Assembly (NCBI RefSeq): GCF_900604485.1
Contig: NZ_UWOP01000001.1
Coordinates: forward strand, 2,338,825-2,402,824
Origin: Enterococcus mediterraneensis
Lineage (GTDB): Bacteria; Bacillota; Bacilli; Lactobacillales; Enterococcaceae
Direction: 5' to 3'
Length of the DNA: 64,000 bases
Made by a program: the position numbers and the translations under genes
Notes under the pieces: model-generated
Told to the model about the DNA's origin: nothing
Databases searched by the model: none
What the model saw: the letters and a program-made list of their open reading frames with translations, nothing else
Shown: positions 45,759 to 53,582 of the stretch, piece after piece
How the letters are laid out: each line of letters begins with the position of its first letter
Numbering within the stretch: position 1 is the stretch's first letter

Positions 45759-45980
45759 ATGCGTAAAGCAGGCGCAGATGAAGCCAAGGAAATCTTTAAC
45801 ACTTTTGTAGAGCCGTATATTATCCCAGCGCAATCTGATAAAGAAATCTGCGAGGAGTTCTTCAGATGGAAAAAAAGATGGGGCAACTGTGTTTCAGTTG
45901 AGCGGTATGCAAAGGCAAAGAAACTGGATCTTTACAGAATGACTCAGATTATTAATAACAACAGGAAACGTGCAGAATGA
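45759..45980 (+). CDS. Small element protein B, paralogue of the previous gene
   Basis: A 73-residue protein (ATG 45759 behind GGGCAGGATC; the frame also has ATG 45735 inside gene A). IFNTFVEPYIIPAQ...EEFFRWKKRWGNCVSVERYAKAKK matches gene A position by position. The stop overlaps the next start by ATGA. Function unknown. Confidence 0.65.
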   Translation: MRKAGADEAKEIFNTFVEPYIIPAQSDKEICEEFFRWKKRWGNCVSVERYAKAKKLDLYRMTQIINNNRKRAE

Positions 45981-46576
45981 CTGTTAATGATAGTTCAAAG
46001 CAAAAGCTGATAGCAGAAGGCGCGGAAAAGGCAGATCAGCTACTGGAGATCATTAAGAGTACAGAAACAGACATGTTTGCTGATATTTTTGAATGTTTCA
46101 ATGATAGTAGCTTGACTAAGTTTAATGACAGAGCCAATATGGCAAAGGTTGCTGCTGGTGGAGCATTAGCAGAAATCACTACTAAAATCAATGAGCTGTT
46201 TCCATATGAACGGCCGTTAACAGGTGAGGAGCTACATGAGGCCAGACTTCAAGCACGCCGCAACGGCTACAGGTTTACGCCACCAACACCAGCATTAAAA
46301 ACACTGCCGTATATGGACAATGAAATGATTGTCAGACATCTTATGTCTGTTCTGCGAGATACAGAAAAGCGCATAAACAGATTCATTACAGCATGGAATA
46401 CTCAAATAAGCCTATCTGCCACAGCAAAGACACAGGCAGAATATGACAGCTATTCACGCTATTTGAACGTGGATCAGCTGAAAAAAGAAATAGTCGCTAA
46501 CTGCTTTATAGGGATTAGCGGAAAACATTTAGATACGTATATTAATAGAATTATTCAGAAATCAATCAGAGAATAA
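45977..46576 (+). CDS. Element protein of unknown function, 199 aa
   Basis: A 199-residue, mostly helical, soluble protein with no recognised motif. It is translationally coupled to gene B and followed within 17 bases by the next gene. The middle contains RRNGYRFTPPTPALKTLPYM, an extended proline-containing stretch. By position between regulators and a tape measure gene it could be a packaging, scaffold or tail-assembly factor; this is speculation. Confidence 0.6.
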   Translation: MTVNDSSKQKLIAEGAEKADQLLEIIKSTETDMFADIFECFNDSSLTKFNDRANMAKVAAGGALAEITTKINELFPYERPLTGEELHEARLQARRNGYRFTPPTPALKTLPYMDNEMIVRHLMSVLRDTEKRINRFITAWNTQISLSATAKTQAEYDSYSRYLNVDQLKKEIVANCFIGISGKHLDTYINRIIQKSIRE

Positions 46577-46593
46577 AAGGAGATAACAATAAT

Positions 46594-47133
46594 ATGGTAA
46601 ACAAAAGCAATGCACTACAGCAACTAGAAAAATACTTTAAGGAGCGTGCTCAAAAGCAAGTTGAAGAGAAAGAAACAGCTAAACGCATTGAGCAAACCTT
46701 TTTATCGGCTCCAGATGTCAATACTGCAGGCTGGGTAGCTTATCAGTCTTTGCCATTAGAAAAGCGGATAAAAGCTCCAGCTGTTGGCAGCAAAGATGAA
46801 ATGTATCAATACTTCACGTTACACAGTTTGAAAGAGCTGTTGCATATCCGCAATTCAGAGGCATGGTCAGAATTTAAAACTGTGGAACCTTACCATCTAA
46901 TTCATGAAACGGCCGCTACTAACTATGCAAAATTGGAAAAAGAATTGGCAGATATAGAAACAGCATTGCAAATGCTAAAAGAATATGAATATCCCAACAC
47001 CGTTACTACTTTTACAGAAAGTGTGGCCGGTGGCATGGATCAGTTTTCCGTAGAAACTGCTAAACAAGCGGCAGCTAAATTACAACTTGATCCAACAGAA
47101 TTTGATAACCCTGAAAGCAAGGACGTGAAATAA
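46594..47133 (+). CDS. Element protein of unknown function, 179 aa
   Basis: A 179-residue soluble protein with a charged, coiled-coil-like N-terminus (LQQLEKYFKERAQKQVEEKE) and a second helical segment (NYAKLEKELADIETALQMLK). AAAGGAGA precedes ATG 46594. Its stop overlaps the next start by one base (TAATG). No family recognised. Confidence 0.6.
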   Translation: MVNKSNALQQLEKYFKERAQKQVEEKETAKRIEQTFLSAPDVNTAGWVAYQSLPLEKRIKAPAVGSKDEMYQYFTLHSLKELLHIRNSEAWSEFKTVEPYHLIHETAATNYAKLEKELADIETALQMLKEYEYPNTVTTFTESVAGGMDQFSVETAKQAAAKLQLDPTEFDNPESKDVK

Positions 47134-47849
47134 TGCCGCTTTTCAAGAAGAAACCACTAGCAGAACAGCTAGACTTAGAGTCGCTGCGTCCAGACAGTAA
47201 GGTAGTTGCTGAAATTGACAAGAAACTGTCCACAATAGAAACTAATTACCGTAAGTACCAAACTAAATTAACTGAAATTGCCCAGCAGAAAGCTGAAATT
47301 GAACAGGGAATTTCTCCAGCGGACAGTAGCAGCAGCTTTGATGATGTTCTTAAAAAGCTGACTGACTTTTTTTCTTTCAAAAAATCTGCTAAGACTGTGG
47401 AGCAGCTGGAACTTGAAGCCGCTTACTTGTGTGAATGGCACACAGCCTCAACTGTCGCTGGCTTAAAGGAAGTGTATCCGCAGCTGAAAACAGCACTAAC
47501 ACACGCTAAAGAAACAATGGAGCAGTTAGAGCAAGAATATGAAACAGCTGGAAATACCAGTGAGCTTGATGACTTATTGCCAGTTGTGACAGGTGATCTG
47601 GTATCACTGTTAGAACGCTTTAAGGCTGTTCTGAAAACAGTTAAAAACGGCTATGGGCAGTCTATTAGTATTGACAGTTCTGAAACAGTCAAGATCAATG
47701 GTGAAACTGTTCACGTGACATTTCACTTCAAAGATAGCATTCCTGTACGCAAAAGCCTTGCAGATAAACAGCTGCAAGCAGCTGCAGAAGCAACAGAAGA
47801 AGCGCTACACGCTAAAAGAATGCGTGAATTTTACAGTAGCGGAAATTGA
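47133..47849 (+). CDS. Element protein of unknown function, 238 aa
   Basis: A 238-residue protein. The start MPLFKKKPLAEQLDLESL resembles the N-termini of some phage head-tail or membrane-associated proteins but this is weak. It has heptad-like helices (about 25-60 and 118-145) and a more beta-rich C-terminal part (VKINGETVHVTFHFKD). No family recognised. It is coupled on both sides. Confidence 0.6.
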   Translation: MPLFKKKPLAEQLDLESLRPDSKVVAEIDKKLSTIETNYRKYQTKLTEIAQQKAEIEQGISPADSSSSFDDVLKKLTDFFSFKKSAKTVEQLELEAAYLCEWHTASTVAGLKEVYPQLKTALTHAKETMEQLEQEYETAGNTSELDDLLPVVTGDLVSLLERFKAVLKTVKNGYGQSISIDSSETVKINGETVHVTFHFKDSIPVRKSLADKQLQAAAEATEEALHAKRMREFYSSGN

Positions 47850-47854
47850 AAGTA

Positions 47855-48124
47855 ATGCTGTATTTCCGTAATGAACCAGCAAAAATGCGTATCAGCTTTA
47901 ATGCTGTAGAAACAGCTAAAGAGCAGTTAGACATTGATCTAGTACATGAAATTGCAAGTATACGTCACACGTGGCAGTGGAAAAGAAAGAAAGCAATGCT
48001 GTTTGTAACAGTTGGACTGCTTGACACTTTCCCAGACGTGACACTAGAAGAGGTCACAGCAGAAATGCAATGCTACAGCACTGAGGAGCTGTCAGAGGCT
48101 GTACATGAAATGCTAGTGAAATAA
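47855..48124 (+). CDS. Small element protein before the tape measure gene, possible chaperone
   Basis: An 89-residue protein (ATG 47855; a TTG at 47846 is also in frame and overlaps the previous stop). It has a beta-like N-terminus (MLYFRNEPAKMRISFNAV) and an acidic helical C-terminus. Its size and place directly before a tape measure gene match tail-assembly chaperones of long-tailed phages, but no sequence match is recognised and I see no frameshift extension. Confidence 0.5.
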   Translation: MLYFRNEPAKMRISFNAVETAKEQLDIDLVHEIASIRHTWQWKRKKAMLFVTVGLLDTFPDVTLEEVTAEMQCYSTEELSEAVHEMLVK

Positions 48125-48201
48125 GAATAAGACAATGACAGCAGGCAAATCAATGCTTGCTGTTTTTAATGCATTAAAAACAGGAAAAGGATGTGAAATG
48201 A

Positions 48202-50451
48202 ATGGCAGTTAGTTCAATCAGCTTTAAAGTTGACGTTGATATAACAGGAGTCAAAAAGGCAATGGCAGAAGTGAGCGGCGCTACAAAAGGCATGGCAAAA
48301 CCAATGTCTTCTGCACTGGGTGCAATGGCACAAAAATTGCAAGGCTTAAACACTCCAATGGCTAAAATGTCCAGCGGTTTTGGCACATTGGCGAAAAAGG
48401 TTGTACAGTTTACTACTGTGGGACTTGCATTAAAAGCTGTCAATGCAGCAGTGTCGGGGGTGGCTGGATCAGTTCAAGAAGCACTGGCAGCTTCTGATGG
48501 CATGGACAAGTTTGCGCAAACAATGCAGTTTGCTGGAATACAGGGCAAAGAATTGTCAAAAGCAGAAAAGGCAGTGAAAAGTTACGCTGACAACACTGTT
48601 TATAATCTCAATGACGTAGCAAACACTACAGCACAGTTGGCTAGTAATGGCGTAAAAGACTACGTAGGGTTAACGCAAGCGGCAGGTAATCTAAATGCAG
48701 TTGCCGGCGGGAACGCAGACACGTTCAAAAGTGTGGCAATGGTACTGACTCAGACAGCTGGGGCTGGTAAACTCACCACTGAAAACTGGAACCAGCTTTC
48801 TGATGCAATTCCTGGTGCAGCGGGTCCACTAATGGATGCAATGAAGAAGGCTGGAGCATATACAGGTAACTTCAGGGACGCAATGGCGGCGGGGCAGATC
48901 ACTGCTGATGAGTTCAACACTGCATTAATGGGCTTAGGTATGTCAGATGTAGCCAAAGAAGCTGCTACCAGTACAAAAACGTTTGAGGGCGCTTTTGGGG
49001 CATTGAAGGCCAATGTCGTTGACGGTATTAATAAGATTATTGACAGCTTTGGCAAGGGTAATCTAGTGAGCCTTATTAATGGCTTTTCTGATGGCGTGAC
49101 CAAAGCATTTGACGTAGTAGCACAAGCAATTCCCAAAGTAATTGACGCATTCCAGCAACTGTGGGACTCATTCAAGGATACTGCTACTTTTGACACAATC
49201 AGTAACATTATCAGTTCTATCATTGACACGCTTAAAAGTATCTCTATTGATGACATTATAAGTGGCTTTCAAACCTTCTTTGACGTGCTGAAAGCAGCAA
49301 CACCAATTATAGCAGGCTTTGTTGGTGCTGTGTTGACAATTAAGGCACTCATTACAATGGTCACTATCATAAATTCAGTAACTTCCGCTATTGCGTTCAT
49401 GGCAAGTCCAGTGGGCTTAGTAGTAGTGGCTGTTGGTGCATTAATTGCTATTGGAGTTGCGCTATGGCAAAACTGGGGAGCTATTAGCGCAGGCCTAACT
49501 GCAATCTGGCAAGCTATTAAAAACGCAGCAAGCGCAGCATGGAATGCAATCAAGGGTGCTATTTTGACGGCGTGGAACGCAATTAAAGCTGGAGTTTCCA
49601 CGGCTGTCAGTGCAATTAGTTCTGTAATCAGCGCTACATGGAATACCATTAAATCAGTGTCCAGCAGTGTATGGAACGGCATTAAGGCAGTGATTAGTGC
49701 AGTATGGAGTGCAATCAAGTCTGCAATATCAGCTGCAATTAATGCGGTAAAATCAGTAGTGTCAAGTGTTTGGAACAGCATTAAGTCTGTAACCAGCAGT
49801 GTGTGGAATGGTATCAAGTCCACAGTAAGCAATGTTTGGAACGGCATTAAAAGTGGTGTCACAAATGCTGTTAATTCTGTGAAATCAAAAGTAACAGGCG
49901 TATGGAACGGTATTAAGAGCACTACTAGCAGTGTCTGGAATGGCATTAAAAGTACAATCAGCAATGCAATTAATGGTGCTAAGGACATTGTTAGCAACGT
50001 GATTGACAGCATAAAACGTATGTTTAATATCAAGTTGAAGTTTCCTAGCATTCAAATGCCGGCGTTGCCACACTTAGATTTGAAATGGAGCAGTAAGACG
50101 TTTTTTGGAAAGCGTATCAGCTATCCAAGCGGCTTTGACGTTGGATGGCACGCTAATGGCGGTATTTTCAATGGTCCTTCTGTGATTGGCGTGGGCGAAG
50201 CAGGCGATGAGGCTGTAGTGCCACTTTCTAACAAAAGTAAAATGAAACCTTTTGCTTCTGCAGTGGCTGGCATGATTGACAGAGATAATGATGGCAACAG
50301 TAGTAGCAATAACTACAATCAAGGGTCTTTGATTGTTCATACTCATGTATTTCTTAATGACAGAGAAATTGCAAAGGCGATAACTCCAGAGATTACAGCT
50401 AGACAGCAACGAGAAGCACGTTCAAGATCACGCAGAGAAAAATTTCTGTAA
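48202..50451 (+). CDS. Phage tape measure protein
   Basis: A 749-residue tape measure protein, which sets tail length and is ejected with the DNA in long-tailed phages. The N-terminal domain (about 85-275) holds the conserved tape-measure block with LNAVAGGNADTFKSVA and GKLTTENWNQLSDAIPGA. Hydrophobic helices lie at about 366-425. Residues 434-598 are 15 unbroken 11-residue units centred on W-N-x-I-K. The C-terminus has GVGEAGDEAVVPLS, a common tape measure ending. No tail tube, baseplate or capsid gene is near. It is last in the operon and followed by terminator-like hairpins. Confidence 0.93.
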   Translation: MAVSSISFKVDVDITGVKKAMAEVSGATKGMAKPMSSALGAMAQKLQGLNTPMAKMSSGFGTLAKKVVQFTTVGLALKAVNAAVSGVAGSVQEALAASDGMDKFAQTMQFAGIQGKELSKAEKAVKSYADNTVYNLNDVANTTAQLASNGVKDYVGLTQAAGNLNAVAGGNADTFKSVAMVLTQTAGAGKLTTENWNQLSDAIPGAAGPLMDAMKKAGAYTGNFRDAMAAGQITADEFNTALMGLGMSDVAKEAATSTKTFEGAFGALKANVVDGINKIIDSFGKGNLVSLINGFSDGVTKAFDVVAQAIPKVIDAFQQLWDSFKDTATFDTISNIISSIIDTLKSISIDDIISGFQTFFDVLKAATPIIAGFVGAVLTIKALITMVTIINSVTSAIAFMASPVGLVVVAVGALIAIGVALWQNWGAISAGLTAIWQAIKNAASAAWNAIKGAILTAWNAIKAGVSTAVSAISSVISATWNTIKSVSSSVWNGIKAVISAVWSAIKSAISAAINAVKSVVSSVWNSIKSVTSSVWNGIKSTVSNVWNGIKSGVTNAVNSVKSKVTGVWNGIKSTTSSVWNGIKSTISNAINGAKDIVSNVIDSIKRMFNIKLKFPSIQMPALPHLDLKWSSKTFFGKRISYPSGFDVGWHANGGIFNGPSVIGVGEAGDEAVVPLSNKSKMKPFASAVAGMIDRDNDGNSSSNNYNQGSLIVHTHVFLNDREIAKAITPEITARQQREARSRSRREKFL
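49501..49995 (+). repeat. 33-bp coding repeats in the tape measure gene
   Basis: Fifteen consecutive 33-base units encode 11-residue repeats such as SVWNGIKSTVS and NVWNGIKSGVT. Trp is replaced by Val, Ile, Val and Ile in units 4, 8, 12 and 15. Unit 16 (NVIDSIKRMFN) is decayed. Confidence 0.85.
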
Positions 50452-50473
50452 TAAACTGCATTGTTAGACAGTC

Positions 50474-50593
50474 TTACCATGCTCTATAGGTAGGACTGCC
50501 TGTGGAGTGTAGTTTAACTTCTCTATACATTCCATTGCTGTAGTTTCTCAGGTCTTTTATTTCTTTTCTACTGAGATACTGCAGCACTTTCAT
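50474..50593 (-). CDS. Possible 39-aa protein on the minus strand
   Basis: MKVLQYLSRKEIKDLRNYSN starts at 50593 with GGGAAAGG about 11 bases upstream. It is basic and helical. It lies antisense to the end of the tape measure transcript and may be spurious. Confidence 0.3.
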   Translation of the reverse strand: MKVLQYLSRKEIKDLRNYSNGMYREVKLHSTGSPTYRAW

Positions 50594-50616
50594 TAAATTA
50601 ATACCTTTCCCTTTTG

Positions 50617-50652
50617 CCTCACTGTCTTCTTGACAGTGGGGTTCTTTTTTTT
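50617..50652 (+). terminator. Terminator after the tape measure operon
   Basis: CCTCACTGTC pairs with GACAGTGGGG (one bulge) around TTCTT, followed by TTCTTTTTTTT. A second hairpin, AGTCTTACC/GGTAGGACT, precedes it at 50470-50497. Confidence 0.85.
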
Positions 50653-50910
50653 GTGCAATGTAAAGCAAATGTAAAATATATCATACAGCGTGCTACTGTC
50701 TGTTACAGCTTTTGCCAGAGTCTAAAAACATTGCTACACCAGCCTTTACAGCGTTTCTGTATAGAACAGCAGTCACTGCTAGAATAGCCTATTCAGAAGC
50801 GCAGATTTTACACTGAGTGGCAAATAAAAAAGTAGGGGATAGTAGTAGTAGTCTACTGTTCATTAACAGGGAATATACAGGAATAAATAGGGACAAATAG
50901 GAGGGTAAAC

Positions 50911-51129
50911 ATGAACAAACAGGAAGGTAAACAGGTTATACAGTCTGCAAACCTCAAGCAGGCGTTCACTGTGCGTATCCCCTTTTTGAAAAACTGGAAG
51001 CCTGCATTTAACCAGTATGGCGCTGTTCACTGCCACTGGCTATCCAGTTACTGCAGGCATACAGAAAAAGACTACTGCAAGAGTCCATGCAACAGCCTTA
51101 ACGTTATATTATTCTGTAATATCTGCTAG
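50911..51129 (+). CDS. Possible 72-aa protein of unknown function
   Basis: A 72-residue frame with GGAGGG placed 5-6 bases before ATG 50911. The N-terminus is polar, and the C-terminal half is Cys-rich (six Cys in the last 31 residues, ending CNIC), unusual for a real cytoplasmic protein of this host. It may be a genuine small protein, or a short frame behind a chance ribosome site. Confidence 0.35.
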   Translation: MNKQEGKQVIQSANLKQAFTVRIPFLKNWKPAFNQYGAVHCHWLSSYCRHTEKDYCKSPCNSLNVILFCNIC

Positions 51130-52012
51130 TTTACATAAGGTATGTTAACACAACTTGTAAGCGCCATAAGGGTTTCAGCAGAAAAGATTGTGCAAACTAA
51201 TTGGTCTACACTGTTATCCAATGATAAACCCTGTTAAATCAGCAGTTAGTATCTGCTGTTCTTTGTGAAATTTTCTTGCTTTGTAACTGCTCTAAAAGCA
51301 TTTAAATGTTATTTAAATAGTTATAAACTGCTTTAACTCAGCTTTATTATACACTTAATTCAGTAATCTTTACAATGATTTTACTGTTGATCTGTTTGAA
51401 CAGAACGGCATTGCATAACAGACCCGCCACAGGGGGAGTGGGTATCTTTTTTTACCGCTCCAGACCATTGAAAAAAATGCACAGTAAATTTTACAATTTC
51501 TGGGAGGGCACTGTACAGCAGGAGTTTCAATCAGTCTACACAGTCTACAGGTGGCAATAGTAGCTGTAAAGTAGTAACCCTACTTGCCAAACTGACCCTT
51601 GCTGAAAGTAGCAGCGGTGTCTGAAAAAATACATAACAAATTTTTGATTTTCTGGCAGTCTGCATTGCTCCAGTTAAGCCAGAGTCAATCCCTTTTAATT
51701 CTGCGCATATTACAGGTAGCTTACAGAGATACACCAGTACACCAGGTAATTATACTATGAACAGTTATAGCTTTATTTTCCTGCATAGCTATGGGCATTT
51801 TGGGCTTTAAAATTGATTGTGCTGGATTAACAGTGTGCAGGAATAGGTAATAAGTTGAATGACTCTGGTAAGGGTCCAGATCAGTGCTCCTATTGCCAGA
51901 GCAACAATACCTGTGTAGCAGCGGGGCATTGTGGTGCTTTGTTTATCTGTTCAACAAGCTAACTGCCTTCTGATAGTGCTGTAATGATCCTGTGGCAACT
52001 GTTGAAGGACTC
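51130..52012. other. Non-coding region of the element (0.88 kb)
   Basis: No gene is supported. It contains a clear terminator at 51421-51455 and several short inverted repeats. The terminator implies a rightward transcript, perhaps from the 72-aa frame or an RNA gene. Confidence 0.5.
51421..51455 (+). terminator. Terminator in the element's right non-coding region
   Basis: GACCCGCC and GGAGTGGGTATC pair imperfectly around CAGGG and are followed by seven Ts. Confidence 0.75.
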
Positions 52013-52297
52013 TTACTTTTTCTGCAGGTATTCTAGCAGTTTCATTCTGTCAGTTTCTGTCAAACTGTCTGCAATGCTTTTTGCGTAGTCCAGCACTGTG
52101 TTGTCAGTTGATAACAGGTAGCCTAGAGGTACATTGTAGAAGTCTGCTAATACCTGCAGTTGTGCTTTAGATGGTTCAATATCTGCTGACTCATACCGTC
52201 TAACAGTTCTTGAGTTTAATTCCAATAGTTTAGACAGCGCAACTTGACTATAGCCACTGTCTTTCCTTAATTGGCGTAGTTTTTCATGTAATTGCAT
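52013..52297 (-). CDS. XRE/Cro-CI-family repressor
   Basis: A 94-residue DNA-binding protein. The helix-turn-helix runs YSQVALSKLLELNSRTVRRYE (about 16-36); PSKAQLQVLADFYNVPLGYLL is the usual fourth and fifth helix region. No oligomerisation or protease domain follows, so it is a short repressor. AAGAAGGT precedes the ATG. It is transcribed against the sigma-like gene and probably keeps the element silent. Confidence 0.9.
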   Translation of the reverse strand: MQLHEKLRQLRKDSGYSQVALSKLLELNSRTVRRYESADIEPSKAQLQVLADFYNVPLGYLLSTDNTVLDYAKSIADSLTETDRMKLLEYLQKK

Positions 52298-52315
52298 TTT
52301 TTTACCTTCTTTCTA

Positions 52316-52344
52316 TTGACAGGGGGCTTGCCGTACCCTATACT
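52316..52344 (+). promoter_or_regulatory. Consensus sigma-A promoter of the sigma-like gene
   Basis: TTGACA and TATACT with exactly 17 bases between. It begins 19 bases outside the repressor gene's start and reads right, toward the sigma-like gene, leaving a ~160-base leader. Confidence 0.8.
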
Positions 52345-52395
52345 GTTGAATGTAATTGATAGGGTCTTTAAAACCCTGTGATTAATTAAAAGAAA

Positions 52396-52418
52396 AGTCA
52401 GTGCCGCAAACACTGACT
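52396..52418 (+). promoter_or_regulatory. Leader hairpin of the sigma-like gene
   Basis: AGTCAGTG and CACTGACT form a perfect 8-bp stem with loop CCGCAAA, in the overlap of the two opposing transcripts. Confidence 0.55.
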
Positions 52419-52430
52419 AACAGCAAAACA

Positions 52431-52478
52431 TGGTAATGTTTTACTAACGGTATACCGATACTATACCATGCTTTTGCT
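52431..52478. promoter_or_regulatory. Nested palindromes, candidate repressor operator
   Basis: CAGCAAAACATGGTA and TACCATGCTTTTGCTG form a long outer inverted repeat with one bulge. Inside lies the perfect 10-bp palindrome CGGTATACCG (52449-52458). It overlaps the -10 of the leftward promoter. Confidence 0.5.
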
Positions 52479-52488
52479 GCTATCTCAA
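52460..52488 (-). promoter_or_regulatory. Sigma-A promoter of the XRE repressor gene
   Basis: On the minus strand TTGAGA and TATAGT are separated by exactly 17 bases. It faces the rightward promoter at 52316-52344, and the two transcripts overlap by about 100 bases. Confidence 0.65.
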
Positions 52489-52511
52489 CTATGGAAGAAG
52501 GAAAAGCAACA

Positions 52512-53168
52512 ATGACAGCAACAGCAGAAACAGTAGCACAAGAGAAAACAGTGGAACAATTAGTAATTGATTATCAACAGTATTGTGAACGTAGAACAGC
52601 AGCAGTAGAATTTGCAGCGTTCAATATACTGCAGAAGGTAAAGAGCTTCAAAGCAGCAAAAATACACTGGCTACGCAAGAACACGCCACAAGAGATTACT
52701 TTAGCAGACTTACACGCTCTATTTGATGACTCACTGTTAGAAGCAATGAACAGCTATAAGCAGAACAGCAGGGCTTCCTTTTACACGTATGTATCTGCAA
52801 TACTCCTGCACAAAAGGACTAATGCAATCATACATTTGAACAGCAAGAAACACGTGCCAACCAGCGCTACTGTTAGTATATCAGAAGTAATTACAGAAAT
52901 GTATGCAGTACAGCCAGAGTCTGATAGCTTTAACTCTGTGGAAGCGGCACTCATTGCCTACAGTCAGATCAGTGACAAGACCAAAGCCAGTGCAGCAATG
53001 CTGTGTATCTGGATGCAAGATTTACACGGCAATGAGCTGCTGGACAGATTAAAACAGGTATTCCCTGCTGAAAAGTTAAGCAACAGTTGTATCAGAAAGC
53101 GTCTGCAACGTGCTAGAGCTGACTTCAAGCAGTATTACACTGAAATGAAAGCAGGTGGCGCATTATGA
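52512..53168 (+). CDS. Sigma-70-like factor of the element
   Basis: A 218-residue protein resembling a small sigma factor. LADLHALFDDSLLEAMNSYK and SRASFYTYVSAILLHKRTNAI correspond to region 2, and LSNSCIRKRLQRARADFKQYY to the recognition end of region 4. It is divergent and lacks the usual acidic aromatic core. Similar late-gene activators occur in phages. I prefer ATG 52512 behind AAGGAAAAG; the ATG at 52491 has no site. The stop overlaps the mini-protein start by 4 bases. The likely target is the element's structural operon promoter. Confidence 0.65.
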   Translation: MTATAETVAQEKTVEQLVIDYQQYCERRTAAVEFAAFNILQKVKSFKAAKIHWLRKNTPQEITLADLHALFDDSLLEAMNSYKQNSRASFYTYVSAILLHKRTNAIIHLNSKKHVPTSATVSISEVITEMYAVQPESDSFNSVEAALIAYSQISDKTKASAAMLCIWMQDLHGNELLDRLKQVFPAEKLSNSCIRKRLQRARADFKQYYTEMKAGGAL

Positions 53169-53344
53169 CAGGAAAGCAATCACACCAATTATTCCTGTTT
53201 ATCCTGTTCTTTACAGTAGGGATCAGCGTAGCAACTGTCAGTTCACTGTCTACTGTCAGAAACATTCTGATAATTGTTCTTGCTGTCTATGCACTCCTGC
53301 TAAACAAGCCAGTAAGCAGAAAGAAACTGCAGTCTGCTGACTAA
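53165..53344 (+). CDS. Two-TM mini-protein coupled to the sigma-like gene
   Basis: A 59-residue membrane protein starting by ATGA overlap with the sigma-like gene. Two hydrophobic segments (about 9-23 and 32-46) surround a short polar turn, and the tail is basic (PVSRKKLQ). This is the plan of small holins, but also of membrane anti-sigma or toxin peptides. Function unknown; coupling suggests it acts with the sigma-like factor. Confidence 0.6.
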   Translation: MTGKQSHQLFLFILFFTVGISVATVSSLSTVRNILIIVLAVYALLLNKPVSRKKLQSAD

Positions 53345-53582
53345 TAATAATCATATAGGAAACAGCTGAGCCTTTTTTTAAGCAGGTATTGCCAGAGTGG
53401 TGGCACTTAACATTGTGGATCAGCTTTAATGCTTGATTTGTCAGTTGTCCTTCTGGGAGTCTGCTAAAATAACAGATATGTCTGTACTCAATGTAATTCC
53501 AGTGGTATACTGTCATAAAAAGAATGGCACAAGGAAAGTTCTTTGCTAAAGCATATAATTAACTGGATAGCACAGTAGCTAA

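Noticed and set aside
49501..49995. Regular 33-bp repeats as a possible CRISPR array
   Set aside because: The repeats have no spacers and are in frame within a tape measure gene.
49269..50051. 260-codon minus-strand frame opposite the tape measure repeats
   Set aside because: A low-complexity shadow of the 33-bp repeats, rich in L-I-P-F-H-T repeats; no ribosome site.
53256..53516. 86-codon minus-strand frame at the element's right end
   Set aside because: It is antisense to the two-TM mini-protein, which is coupled to the sigma-like gene and has a more protein-like composition.
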